Assembly (NCBI RefSeq): GCF_052076145.1
Contig: NZ_CP197246.1
Coordinates: 3,410,001-3,474,000, forward strand
DNA: 64,000 bases
Source of the DNA: Kitasatospora sp052076145
Lineage (GTDB): Bacteria; Actinomycetota; Actinomycetes; Streptomycetales; Streptomycetaceae
Direction: 5' to 3'
In this document: positions 1-10,099 of the stretch, piece after piece
How positions within the stretch are numbered: position 1 is the first letter of the stretch
Layout of the letters: each line of letters begins with the position of its first letter
The notes under the pieces: model-generated
The model's input: the letters and a program-made list of their open reading frames with translations, nothing else
Databases searched by the model: none
What the model was told of the DNA's origin: nothing
Position numbers and translations under genes: made by a program

Positions 1-1
1 C

Positions 2-229
2 CCCGGCCCCGGCCCCGGCCCCGGCGGGCACAGTCATGCCGGGGAGACCTGCCTCGCCACCCCCGGCCGCGACGGGCTGCCGCTCACCACCCCCGGCCCG
101 TCGCCGTACGCCGCCGCAGCGGCCCCGCCGCACTGCCCCGAGCCGCCCGCCGGTACGGCCGACGGCTCCCGCGCGCCGCCCTCCGGCGGGCGCGCCGTAC
201 TGCTCCAGGTGTGCGTCTCACGGACGTGA
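2..229 (+). CDS. C-terminal fragment of a small Pro/Gly/His-containing protein (possibly DUF6153-like)
   Basis: The frame is open from the window edge to a TGA. It starts with four Pro-Gly repeats made by a (CCCCGG)n tract, followed by GGHSHAGETCLA, a Pro/Ala-rich stretch, and a C terminus ending LLQVCVSRT. Small actinobacterial metal-associated proteins with a His-rich segment and a C-terminal LQVxR-type ending (DUF6153/DUF2946-like, from memory) look similar. They often sit beside copper-binding lipoprotein genes, as here. The 5' end lies outside the window, so the assignment is tentative. The other two forward frames are also partly open in this composition. Confidence 0.4.
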   Translation, partial: PGPGPGPGGHSHAGETCLATPGRDGLPLTTPGPSPYAAAAAPPHCPEPPAGTADGSRAPPSGGRAVLLQVCVSRT

Positions 230-306
230 CAGGCCGCACCCGGGCTCCGCGAGGAGACCCCGGGCGCCGCGTCCTGCCCACTCCCGCACACCCTGAGGGA
301 CCTCTC

Positions 307-1179
307 ATGCGCTCACCGATCCGCTACGCCCTGACCACCACCGCGCTCGCGCTGGCCCTGACCGCCTGCGGCTCGTCCGGATCCGCAGGCTCCGCAGGCT
401 CGATGAGCGGCGACATGCCCGGCATGTCCCACGGCGCGACCGCCACCACCATGGCGGGTGCCGGTGACGGCCTGGCCGCCGAGCAGGGCGGCTACCGACT
501 GGAGCCGCTGAGCGGCGAGCTGCCCGCCGGCGCGGCGGCCGACTTCCGGTTCCGGATCGCCGCGCCGGACGGCAAGCCGCTGACGGCCTTCGAGACCGAA
601 CAGACCAAGCAGCTGCACTTCTACGCCGTCCGCAGCGACCTCTCCGGGTTCCAGCACCTGCACCCGACCACCACCGGGGACGGCACCTGGACGGCCGCGC
701 TCGCCGCGCTCCAGCCGGGCAGCTGGCGGCTGTACACGCAGTTCACCCCGGCGAGCGGGCCGGGCAGGGGCACCACGATGGTGCTCAGCCGGGCCGTCAC
801 CGTGCCGGGGCAGGCGGCGGCCGTGCCGCTGCCCGCCGCGAGCGGCTCCACCACCGCCGACGGCTACACCGTCACGGTCGAGGGCAGCCCGAAGGCGGGG
901 CAGGCGGGCGAGCTGAAGGTCGGCTTCGCCAAGGACGGCAAGCCCGTCACCGACCTGGAGCCCTACCTCGACACGTACGCGCACCTGACCGCCTTCCACG
1001 CCGGCGACCAGGCCTTCGCCCACCTGCACCCCGGGACCCCGGTGAACGGGACCACCGGCGGCGGCCCGACCCTGCCCTTCCACGCCGAGCTGTCCCAGCC
1101 GGGTGACTGGCGGCTCTTCCTGCAGTTCCGGACGGGCGGCGTCCTGCACACCGCCGCCCTGACCCTCAAGGTCGGCTGA
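307..1179 (+). CDS. Secreted lipoprotein, Met/His-rich, probable metal-binding
   Basis: The 290-residue product has a lipoprotein signal peptide with lipobox L-T-A-C (Cys21), so it should be anchored on the outer face of the membrane. Right after the anchor is a Met/His-rich stretch (MSGDMPGMSHG), typical of copper-binding segments. Two similar beta-rich halves follow, each with an H-L-H-P motif (near residues 116 and 240) and an xWRLxxQF motif, which suggests an internal duplication. A GAGGGA ribosome site lies 7 nt before the ATG, which fixes this start over an in-frame upstream GTG. Metal binding is inferred from residues only. The upstream partial gene may be a partner. Confidence 0.75.
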   Translation: MRSPIRYALTTTALALALTACGSSGSAGSAGSMSGDMPGMSHGATATTMAGAGDGLAAEQGGYRLEPLSGELPAGAAADFRFRIAAPDGKPLTAFETEQTKQLHFYAVRSDLSGFQHLHPTTTGDGTWTAALAALQPGSWRLYTQFTPASGPGRGTTMVLSRAVTVPGQAAAVPLPAASGSTTADGYTVTVEGSPKAGQAGELKVGFAKDGKPVTDLEPYLDTYAHLTAFHAGDQAFAHLHPGTPVNGTTGGGPTLPFHAELSQPGDWRLFLQFRTGGVLHTAALTLKVG

Positions 1180-1207
1180 GCACCGGGACAGGTGGCGATC
1201 AGGCGGC

Positions 1208-2050
1208 GTGAGCGAAGATGGACGGGTGACCATCACCCCTCGCCGCACCCGCCTGATCGCCACCGACCTCGACGGCACGCTGCTGTGCGACGGCGGTACC
1301 GTCTCGGCCCGGACCGCCGCCGCGCTCGCGGCGGCGGAGGCCGCGGGCATCCAGGTGGTGTTCGTGACGGGCCGGCCGCCGCGCTGGATGAAGCAGGTCA
1401 GCCCGCACATCGGCGGGCACGGCGTCGCGATCTGCTCCAACGGCGGGGCGGTCGTCGACGTCCGCCGGGGTGAGCTGCTGGAGAGCTTCCCGCTCGGGGC
1501 TGCGGACACGCTCGCGCTGGTCCAGGCGCTGCGGGCCGAACTCCCGGGCGTGGCCTTCGCGTTCGAGCACCCGCGCGGGTGGGCCCGGGAGCCGGGGTAC
1601 GAGCTGCGGATGTGGGGGGACGACGTGCAGCACGATGTCGCCCCGGCGGAGGAGCTGCTCGCCGACGGGCGGGTGGCGGGCCTGTTCAAGCTGCTCGCCA
1701 AGCACCCCACCCTCGAACCGGACACCTTCCTCGCCGCCGCCCGCCGGGCCGCCGGGCACCTCGCCGAGATCACCCGCTCGGCACCGGTCGCCATGGTCGA
1801 GATAAGCGCACGCGGCGTCACCAAAGCCAGCACGCTTGCCAGTTGGTGCGCCGAGCAGGGCATCGACCGCACCGAGGTGGTCGCCTTCGGCGACATGCCC
1901 AACGACCTGGAGATGCTCGCCTGGGCCGGCACCTCGTACGCCGTCGCCAACGCCCACCCGGATGTCCTCGCCGCCGTCGCCCAGCACACCTTCAGCAACG
2001 ACCAGGACGGCGTCGCGGCCGTCCTGGAGCAGCTGATCGAGCAGCGCTGA
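1208..2050 (+). CDS. HAD-superfamily hydrolase, Cof/YbiV type
   Basis: The 280-residue protein has the four HAD motifs. ATDLDGTLL near residues 18-26 carries the nucleophile Asp and the acid/base Asp, VTGRP is motif II, TKAST carries the conserved Lys, and FGDMPNDLEML holds the Mg-binding acidic pair. The large cap between motifs II and III is that of C2-cap Cof-type phosphatases, which dephosphorylate sugar phosphates and related small metabolites; the substrate cannot be read from sequence. The GTG start lies 28 nt after the lipoprotein stop. A second GTG at 1226 would also keep motif I. It converges on the GAF kinase gene, and a hairpin lies between the two. Confidence 0.85.
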   Translation: MSEDGRVTITPRRTRLIATDLDGTLLCDGGTVSARTAAALAAAEAAGIQVVFVTGRPPRWMKQVSPHIGGHGVAICSNGGAVVDVRRGELLESFPLGAADTLALVQALRAELPGVAFAFEHPRGWAREPGYELRMWGDDVQHDVAPAEELLADGRVAGLFKLLAKHPTLEPDTFLAAARRAAGHLAEITRSAPVAMVEISARGVTKASTLASWCAEQGIDRTEVVAFGDMPNDLEMLAWAGTSYAVANAHPDVLAAVAQHTFSNDQDGVAAVLEQLIEQR

Positions 2051-2061
2051 GCAGAACAGCA

Positions 2062-2084
2062 CTGAGCAGAGCAGCACTGCTCAG
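2062..2084. terminator. Candidate bidirectional terminator hairpin
   Basis: An 8-bp perfect stem (CTGAGCAG / CTGCTCAG) with a 7-nt loop lies between two convergent genes and overlaps the stop codon of the kinase gene. There is no U-tract, which is usual in high-GC actinobacteria. Confidence 0.45.
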
Positions 2085-3853
2085 AGCCGCGCCGACCACC
2101 GCACCCGCGTCCCCTTGCCGTACGGGCCAGGCTCGTGCCAGGCGTCGCCGCCGAGGGTCTCGGCGCGGCGGGTGAGGTTGCGCAGGCCGCTGCGGCGGCC
2201 GCCGTCGGGGATGCCGACGCCGTCGTCGGTGACGGTGAGCAGCACGCCGGGCCGGCCCGCCCGGTCGAGGGATTCGGGGTCGCCGGGGACGGGGCGGCCC
2301 TGTGCGTCGAGGTGGACGGTCGCGTCGACCTCGACGCCGACCCGGGAGGCTCGGGCGTGGCGGGCCGTGTTGGAGAGCATCTCCCGCAGGGCGGCCAGGA
2401 GTTGGCGGCCGGTCTTCTCGCCGACCAGGCTTTCCACCGGACCGGTGAAGGTCACCGACGGCTTGAAGCCGAGGGCGGCGGCGGCCTGGCTGCCCTCGCG
2501 CAGGACCCGGGTCCGCAGGGTGTCGGGCTCGTTGCCGGTGTCGTCGTGCTGGAGGGCGTAGATGGTGGTGCGGACCTCCTGGATGGTGGCGTCCAGCTCG
2601 TCCACGGCCTTGCCGATCCCGGTCTGCACGTCGGGGACGATCGCGCGCCGGGCGGCGGTCTCCAGCATCATGCCGGTCGCGAACAGCCGCTGGATGACCA
2701 GGTCGTGGAGGTCACGGGCGATCCGGTCGCGGTCCTGGAAGACGGCGAGGCGCTGCTGGTCGCGCTGGCCCTCGGCCAGCCGCAGGGCGAGGGCGGACTG
2801 CGAGGCGAAGGTCTCGGCGAGCTGCTTCTCCGCCTCCATGAACGGCGCGGCGCCCCGGCTGCGCCAGACGCAGAGCCCGCCGAGCACCCGCCCGGCGGCG
2901 ACCATCGGCACCGCCATCGAGGGGCCGAAGCTGCGGGCCAGCCGCAGCACCACCGTCGGGTCGCTGGACATGTCGTCCAGGTAGACGCTGTTCCCGGCGA
3001 GCAGGTCGGCCGCGAAGCTGGTCGGCGGCATCAGCTCGCCGTTGACGAACTCGGCGGCCTCGCCGGAGGCGTGGGCGACCCGCATCTGCCCGTCGCCGGT
3101 CGGCAGCAGGATCATGCCGAGGGCGGCGCCCGCCAGCTCGCGGACCTGCTCGGCGGCGATGGTCAGGGCGACCTGGGCCTCGTCGGTGGAGAGCAGCGCG
3201 GTGGTGACGGCCGAGGCTCCGGCGATCCAGCGTTCGCGGCGCAGGCCCTCCTCGTAGAGGCGGGCGTTCTCGATGGCGACTCCGGCCGCCGCCGCGAGGG
3301 CGTGCACGACCTGGGCGTCCTCGGGGGTGAAGGCACTGCCGCCGCGCTTCTCGGTGAGGTAGAGATTGCCGAAGACCTCGTCGCGGACGCGGATGGGCTC
3401 GCCGAGGAAGGAGCGCATCGGCGGGTGGTGCGGGGGGAAGCCGGTCGAGCGCGGGTCGGCGGCGAGGTCGTCGAGGCGCAGTTGCTCGGGGCGGTCGATG
3501 AGTGCGCCGAGGATGCCGCGCCCGGCGGGGAGTTCGCCGATCGCGGCGGCGGTGGCGTCGTCCACCCCGATGTGGATGAAGTCGGAGAGCCCGTCGGCGT
3601 GCGGGGAGATGACGCCGAGGGCCGCGTACTTGGCGTCGACCAGCTCGGCGGCGGCGTTGGCGATCCGCTGGAGGGTCGCGTGCAGGTCGAGCCCGGCGCC
3701 GACGGAGACGACGGCCTCGAGCAGCCGCTGCATCCGGTCGGTGACGGCGGCGGCGGACTGCAGGCGTTCGGAGACCTCGGTGACCAGGGTGTCCAGGCCG
3801 AGGGAGGCGATCTCGGGCACGCGGTGGGGAGGTTGGTCCTGGGGAGTCTCCAT
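2081..3853 (-). CDS. GAF-domain sensor histidine kinase, DevS/DosS-like
   Basis: The 590-residue soluble kinase has two tandem GAF domains (about residues 55-200 and 215-360). A HisKA_3 dimerisation/phosphoacceptor region follows with D-R-I-A-R-D-L-H-D-L-V-I-Q-R-L-F, the DevS/DosS signature, then a HATPase_c domain (N-box LREMLSNTARHA, G-box DDGVGIPDGG). There is no membrane segment. GAF domains in this family sense heme-bound O2/NO/CO or redox state; whether these bind heme cannot be decided by eye. No LuxR-type response regulator lies next to it, so it is an orphan kinase here. It starts 24 nt after the cydCD stop on the same strand and may be read through from the cytochrome bd operon. Confidence 0.88.
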   Translation of the reverse strand: METPQDQPPHRVPEIASLGLDTLVTEVSERLQSAAAVTDRMQRLLEAVVSVGAGLDLHATLQRIANAAAELVDAKYAALGVISPHADGLSDFIHIGVDDATAAAIGELPAGRGILGALIDRPEQLRLDDLAADPRSTGFPPHHPPMRSFLGEPIRVRDEVFGNLYLTEKRGGSAFTPEDAQVVHALAAAAGVAIENARLYEEGLRRERWIAGASAVTTALLSTDEAQVALTIAAEQVRELAGAALGMILLPTGDGQMRVAHASGEAAEFVNGELMPPTSFAADLLAGNSVYLDDMSSDPTVVLRLARSFGPSMAVPMVAAGRVLGGLCVWRSRGAAPFMEAEKQLAETFASQSALALRLAEGQRDQQRLAVFQDRDRIARDLHDLVIQRLFATGMMLETAARRAIVPDVQTGIGKAVDELDATIQEVRTTIYALQHDDTGNEPDTLRTRVLREGSQAAAALGFKPSVTFTGPVESLVGEKTGRQLLAALREMLSNTARHARASRVGVEVDATVHLDAQGRPVPGDPESLDRAGRPGVLLTVTDDGVGIPDGGRRSGLRNLTRRAETLGGDAWHEPGPYGKGTRVRWSARL

Positions 3854-3877
3854 GGGCTGAGCGTAGTTTGTCCCGGT

Positions 3878-6800
3878 TTAGAGCACGGAGCAGGTGTCGG
3901 TGAGCAGCGTGTCGGCGCGCTGTTCGCGCTCGCGCATCGCGCTCAGCCGGCTGTCGGGGTCGGCGGCGAGCTCGGACCAGCGGCCGCGTTCGACCACCCG
4001 GCCGCCGTCGAGCACCAGCACCTCGTCGACGGTGCTGTCGTCCAGGCCGGCGAGCCGGTGGGTGATCAGCAGGGTGGTGCGGCCGGTGGTGGCGGCGAGC
4101 AGGTCGGCGGTGAGGGCGTCGGCGGTGGGCAGGTCGAGGTGTTCGGCGGGCTCGTCGAGGACGAGCACGGGGAAGTCGGCGAGCAGGGCGCGGGCCAGCG
4201 CGAGGCGTTGGCGCTGACCGCCGGAGAGCCGGGCGCCATGTTCGCCGACCATGGTGTCGAGGCCCTCGGGGAGGGTGTCGGCCCAGTCGAGCAGCCGGGC
4301 CCGGCCGAGCGCGGCGCGCAGCGCCGGGTCGTCGGCCCCGGGCCGGGCGAGCCGGAGGTTCTCGCGCAGTGAGCTGTCGAAGACGTGGGCGTCCTGGGCG
4401 CACAGGCCGATCACCTGGCGCACTTCGTCGGACGGGACGGAACGGCTGTCCACAGGCTGTGGAGAACCGAACGTGACGCTCCCCGCGCGCTGCTCCAGGA
4501 AGCGCAGCAGTACGTGGGCGAGCGTGGTCTTGCCGGAGCCGGAGGGCCCGACGACGGCCACCCGGCGGCCTGGGGTGAGGTCGAGGTCGACGCCGTGCAG
4601 CGCATCCGCCGCCCGGCCGGGCCAACGGGCCGTCAGGCCGCGTACGGTCACCGGCAGGGCAGCGACGGGGAGGGCCACCGGGTCGGTGGGCTCGGCGACG
4701 GGCGGCTCGGCCTCCAGCACCTCGGCGAGCCGGGCTCGGGCGGCCCGGCTGCGCTCGCGGTACTGGACGGCGGTGGGCATCCCGGCGACGGCCTCGAAGG
4801 CGGCCAGCGGCAGCAGCACGACCAGGGCCAGGCAGACGCCCGGCAGGGTGCCGGCCCCAACGCCGCGTACGCCGGCCCAGGCCGTGCCGGTGACGGTGAG
4901 CCCGGTGACGAGGGCGACCAGCCCGGCGGAGAGCCCGGCGGTGGCGGCGGAGCGGGCGGCGAGCGCGGTGAGGCGGCCGTCGGCGTGGCGGGCGGCCGCG
5001 AGCCGGGCGGGCAGCGCCCCGGCGACGGCCAGCTCGGCGGTGCCGGTGAGGGTGTCGACCACGGAGACCGCCAGCTCGCCCCGGGCGGGGGCCTGCCGGC
5101 GCTCGGCCCGGCCGGAGATCCGGACCGCCAGCGCGGGCACGGCCGCCCCGGCGAGCAGCAGCCCGAGCGCGAGCAGCGCCCCGGCGAGCGGGAGGAAGGC
5201 GGCCAGCGCGGCGGCGGAGGCGAGCGAGACGACCAGGGCGACGGCGGCGGGCAGCCGCCAGCGCAGGTGGTGGTCCTGCACCGAGTCGACGTCGGCGACC
5301 AGCCGGGAGAGCAGGTCGCCCCGGCGGAAGACGGGCAGGGCGGCGGGGGCGAGCTGCTCCAGCCTGCGGTGGACGGCGGTGCGGACGCCGCCGAGGGCGC
5401 GCAGCACGGTGTCGTGCGAGACCAGCCGCTCGGCGTAGCGGAAGACGCTGCGGCCGATGCCGAAGGCGCGCACCGAGGTGACGGCCATCATCAGGTAGAG
5501 CACCGGCGGCATCTCGGACGCGTACGAGATCAGCCAGCCGGAGGTGGCCATCAGCGCGACGGCGCAGCCGAGCGCGAGCGAGCCGAGCAGGACGGGCAGC
5601 GCGAGGCGCGGCTCGGCCGGGAGGTCCACCACCGGCGGCTCAGCGAGCGCCGGACGGCCGAGACCCTCGTAGGCCGGGAGCGCGGAGGCGACCGGTAGCG
5701 CGGGCCCGGGGAGGTGGTGCCGGTGGTCGGCGGCGGCGAGCAGGGCCGGGCGGTGGGCGACGAGCAGGACGGTGCGGCCGGCCAGCGCGCGGACGGCCTC
5801 GACGACGGTGGCCTCGCTGGCGCCGTCCAGGTTGGCGGTGGGTTCGTCGAGTAGGACGAGCGGGCGGTCGGTGAGCAGGGCGCGGGCCAGTGCGAGGCGT
5901 TGGCGCTGCCCGGCGGAGAGGCCGCTGCCGCCTTCGCCGAGGCGGGTGGTGAGCTCGGCGAAGTCGGTGGCGTGGGCGGCCGCGAGGGCGGCGCGGACTT
6001 CGTCGTCGCTCGCCTCGGGGCGGGCGAGGCGGACGTTCTCGGCGACCGTCCCGGCGAACAGGTGGGGGTGCTGCGGCACCCAGGCGATCTGCCGCCGCCA
6101 ACTCTCGGGGTCGAGTTCGGCGAGATGGTGGGTAGCGCCGTCCGCGTGGATGAGCACCCGGCCGGAAGCCGGGGTCGCGAAGCCGAGCAGGGCACTCAGC
6201 AGCGTCGACTTGCCCGCGCCGCTGGGGCCGGTGAGGGCGGTGGTGGTGCCGGGGGTGATCGTCAGGGTGGCGCCGTCGAGGGCGGGGTGGGCCCGGCCGG
6301 GGTGGGTGACGGTGAGGGAGTCGATCTCGACGGTGGCGCGGGTGAGGTCGGGGGCCGCTACCCGCCCGGCCGGGGGCAGCGGGGTCTCCAGCACCTCGAA
6401 GATCTGCTCGGCGGCGCTGAGGCCCTCGACGCTGGAGTGGTAGAGAGCGCCGACCTGGCGGAGCGGGAGGTACACCTCGGGGGCGAGCACCAGGACGAGC
6501 AGCCCGGTCTCCAGCGAGAGGCTGCCGTCGACCAGCCGGAAGCCGATCGAGACGGCGACCAGCGCGACGGAGAGGGTGGCGAGCAGCTCCAGCGCGAAGG
6601 AGGAGACGAAGGCGATCCGCAGGGTGCGCAGGGTGGCCCGGCGGTAGTCGTCGGTGATCCGGGCGATGGTGCGGGCCTGGGCCTTGGCCCGGTTGAAGAC
6701 CTTGAGGGTGGGCAGCCCGGCGACGACGTCGAGGAAGTGGTGCGAGAGCCGGGCCAGGGTGCGCCACTGACGGTCCATCCGGGCCTGGGTGGCGAGGCCG

Positions 6801-7326
6801 ATCAACACCATGAAGAGCGGGATGAGCGGCAGCGTGCCGGCGATGATCGCGGCGGCTTCCCAGTCGGCCCCGGCGATCCGGGCGAGCAGCACGGCCGGGA
6901 CGACGACGGCGAGCGCGAGCTGCGGGAGGTAGCGGGCGAAGTAGTCGTCGAGGGCGTCGACGCCCCGGGTGGCGAGGGTGGTCAGCTCGCCGGTGCGGCG
7001 CCCGCTCAGGTAGGCCGGGCCGAGCGCGGTGGCCCGCTCCAGCAGTTGCCGCCGCAGGTCGGACTTGACCCGGGCGACGGAGCGGTGCGCCGTCAGCTCG
7101 GTGAGCCAGGCGACGAGGGCCCGGCCGAGCGCGGTGGCGGCCAGCAGGAGCAGCGGGCCGGTCAGGTCGTACGCCTGCTGCTGGAAGGCCCGGACGACGA
7201 GCTCGGCGATCAGGCTCGCCTGCGCGACGACCAGGGCCGCGCCCGCCCCGCCGAGCAGCACGGACGCGGCGAGGAAGGCACGGGTGGCTCCGGCGTAGCG
7301 CAGCAGCCGGGGGTCGACGGGCCGCA

Positions 7327-7327
<1 letters not shown>
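3878..7327 (-). CDS. cydCD: Fused thiol-reductant ABC exporter CydD-CydC
   Basis: The 1149-residue protein fuses two complete ABC half-transporters that are separate genes (cydD, cydC) in Escherichia coli. The N half has six membrane helices, Walker A GPSGAGKSTLL (about residue 370), signature LSAGQRQRLALARALL and Walker B VLLDEPTANLD. The C half repeats the plan with GPSGSGKTTLA (about residue 932), LSGGQRQRLALARALL and VLVLDEPAEHLD. CydDC exports cysteine/glutathione-type thiols and is needed to assemble cytochrome bd. The ATG overlaps the cydB stop by one base (TGATG), so translation is coupled. The single-ORF fusion is normal for actinomycetes. Confidence 0.95.
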
Positions 7328-8337
<1,010 letters not shown>

Positions 8338-8348
8338 GCTCTCTGTCC

Positions 8349-9890
8349 TCAGTAGGCGAAGGCGAGTGGCTTGTCGGCGTCCTCGTCGGAGGACGGCCCG
8401 CGCAGGGTCGGGTCCTTCGCCGGGGGCTGCTCGGAGGTGACGGGCCCGGCGTTCGCGTACTTGGCCAGCAGCCTCACCTCGATCACGGCGAGGACGGCGT
8501 AGAGCGCGGTGAAGGTGCTGAGCGCGATCAGCTGGGTGGTGACGCTGACGTTCGGCGAGACGGCGTGGGCGGTCGTCATCAGGCCGAAGACGGCCCAGGG
8601 CTGACGGCCCATCTCGGTGAAGACCCAGCCGAAGCTGTTGGCGATCAGCGGGAATCCCATGGTCAGGATGCCGATCCGCCAGCTCCACCGGGTGAAGAAG
8701 ATGCTCATCTCGCGGTTCTTGGTGAGCATCAGCTTCGGCACCTCCCCCTCGCCGACCCGGTGTTCGGGGGCCAGCCAGAACTTCCGCCTGGTCGTCCAGA
8801 GCCCGATCAGCGCGGCGACGAAGGAGGTCATCCCGAAGCCGATCATGAGGCGGAAGCCCCAGTACGTGACGAAGATGTTCGGGATGTAGTCGGTCGGCTG
8901 CCCGCCGAACTTCGCGGCCTCGGCGGCGGCGGTGTCGTTGATGCCGGGGACGGGCGAGCTGAAGTCGCTCTTGGCGAGGAAGGACAGTATCCCGGGGATC
9001 TCCAACTCCACCGAGTTGTGGCCCTCATTGACGTTGCCGACGGCGAAGATCGAGAACGGCGCCGGGCTCTGGGTGTCCCAGAGCGCCTCGGCGGCGGCCA
9101 TCTTCATCGGCTGCTGCTCGAACATCACCTTGGCGAGGCTGTCGCCGCTGATCGCGGTGCCGAGCCCGGCGACGACGGCGATGACCAGGCCGACGCGCAG
9201 CGAGGTGAGCATCGAGGCGGTCTTCTTCGGGTCGTCGGTGCCGTTCTTCTTCCCCCGCCAGAGGTGCAGCGAGGAGATGCCGACCATGAAGGCGGCGCCG
9301 GTGAGGAAGGCGGCGGTCAGGGTGTGGAAGACGACGACCAGGGTGGTGTTCTGGAAGAGCACCGCGCCGATGTCGGTGAGCTGCGCCTTCCCCGTCGCGG
9401 GGTCGACGTGGTACCCGACGGGGTGCTGCATCCAGGAGTTGGCGGCCAGGATGAAGTACGCCGAGAGCACGGTGCCGAGGGCGACCATCCAGATGCAGGC
9501 GCAGTGGATCTTCTTCGGCAGCTTGTCCCAGCCGAAGATCCACAGGCCGATGAAGGTCGACTCGAAGAAGAAGGCGATCAGCGCCTCCATCGCGAGCGGC
9601 GCTCCGAAGACGTCGCCGACGAAGCGCGAGTAGTCCGACCAGTTCATCCCGAACTGGAACTCCTGGACGATGCCGGTGACGACGCCCATCGCGATGTTGA
9701 TCAGGAAGAGCTTGCCCCAGAACTTGGTGGCGTGGAAGTACTTCTCCTTGCCCGTCCGCACCCAGGCCGTCTCCAGCCCGGCCACGATCGCGGCCAGACT
9801 GATCGTCAACGGTACGAAGAGGAAGTGGTAGACGGTGGTGATCCCGAACTGCCATCGCGCGATCGTCTCGTGAGCGACTGCTAGCTCCAC
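8349..9890 (-). CDS. cydA: Cytochrome bd quinol oxidase subunit I
   Basis: The 513-residue membrane protein carries hemes b558, b595 and d and oxidises quinol while reducing O2. The N-terminal TTVYHFLFVPLT contains the conserved heme-ligand His (His22 here, His19 in E. coli). The quinol-binding Q-loop region is short and includes the invariant GRQPW. There is a GTG start preceded by a purine-rich AGAGAGGG stretch. It is the first gene of the cyd operon. The upstream region holds a Rex-type inverted repeat, so induction by a high NADH/NAD ratio (low O2) is likely. Confidence 0.95.
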   Translation of the reverse strand: MELAVAHETIARWQFGITTVYHFLFVPLTISLAAIVAGLETAWVRTGKEKYFHATKFWGKLFLINIAMGVVTGIVQEFQFGMNWSDYSRFVGDVFGAPLAMEALIAFFFESTFIGLWIFGWDKLPKKIHCACIWMVALGTVLSAYFILAANSWMQHPVGYHVDPATGKAQLTDIGAVLFQNTTLVVVFHTLTAAFLTGAAFMVGISSLHLWRGKKNGTDDPKKTASMLTSLRVGLVIAVVAGLGTAISGDSLAKVMFEQQPMKMAAAEALWDTQSPAPFSIFAVGNVNEGHNSVELEIPGILSFLAKSDFSSPVPGINDTAAAEAAKFGGQPTDYIPNIFVTYWGFRLMIGFGMTSFVAALIGLWTTRRKFWLAPEHRVGEGEVPKLMLTKNREMSIFFTRWSWRIGILTMGFPLIANSFGWVFTEMGRQPWAVFGLMTTAHAVSPNVSVTTQLIALSTFTALYAVLAVIEVRLLAKYANAGPVTSEQPPAKDPTLRGPSSDEDADKPLAFAY

Positions 9891-9977
9891 TGCGCCCTCT
9901 CTCCGCTCATCTCACCTATGTCGGACAATCAGAATCTTTAGCATGAGACCACCGCAGAACGTCTCAAGCTTGTCCGC

Positions 9978-10001
9978 TTGTGAACGTGAATACATTCACA
10001 A
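9978..10001. promoter_or_regulatory. Candidate Rex (NADH/NAD-sensing repressor) operator of the cyd operon
   Basis: GTGAA-TACA-TTCACAA (9986-10001) matches the Streptomyces Rex consensus half-sites TTGTGAA-N4-TTCACAA except for the two outermost T's of the left arm. An extra TTGTGAA half-site begins at 9978, so the right arm can also pair across a 10-nt spacer. The site lies about 90-110 bp upstream of cydA. Rex control of cydABCD is established in Streptomyces coelicolor; the assignment here rests on sequence match and position. Confidence 0.75.
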
Positions 10002-10017
10002 GGGCAGTAAACACCAT

Positions 10018-10044
10018 GCCCCCGGAGCCTCGAACACCGGGGGC
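10018..10044 (-). terminator. Candidate terminator of the RR-HK operon
   Basis: An 8-bp GC-rich stem (GCCCCCGG / CCGGGGGC) with an 11-nt loop lies just beyond the sensor kinase stop and upstream of the cyd promoter, separating the two same-strand operons. Confidence 0.6.
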
Positions 10045-10099
10045 AGAATGTCTCGAACGATGAGACAGAAGTGCAGGTCAGAGCTGGTTCAGCCGGGGT

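Noticed and set aside
2135..4372. Very long open frame antisense to the GAF kinase and cydCD 3' end
   Set aside because: Its composition (Gly/Ala/Val/Asp with many GG runs) is that of an antisense shadow in high-GC DNA, while the opposite strand has clear domain motifs.
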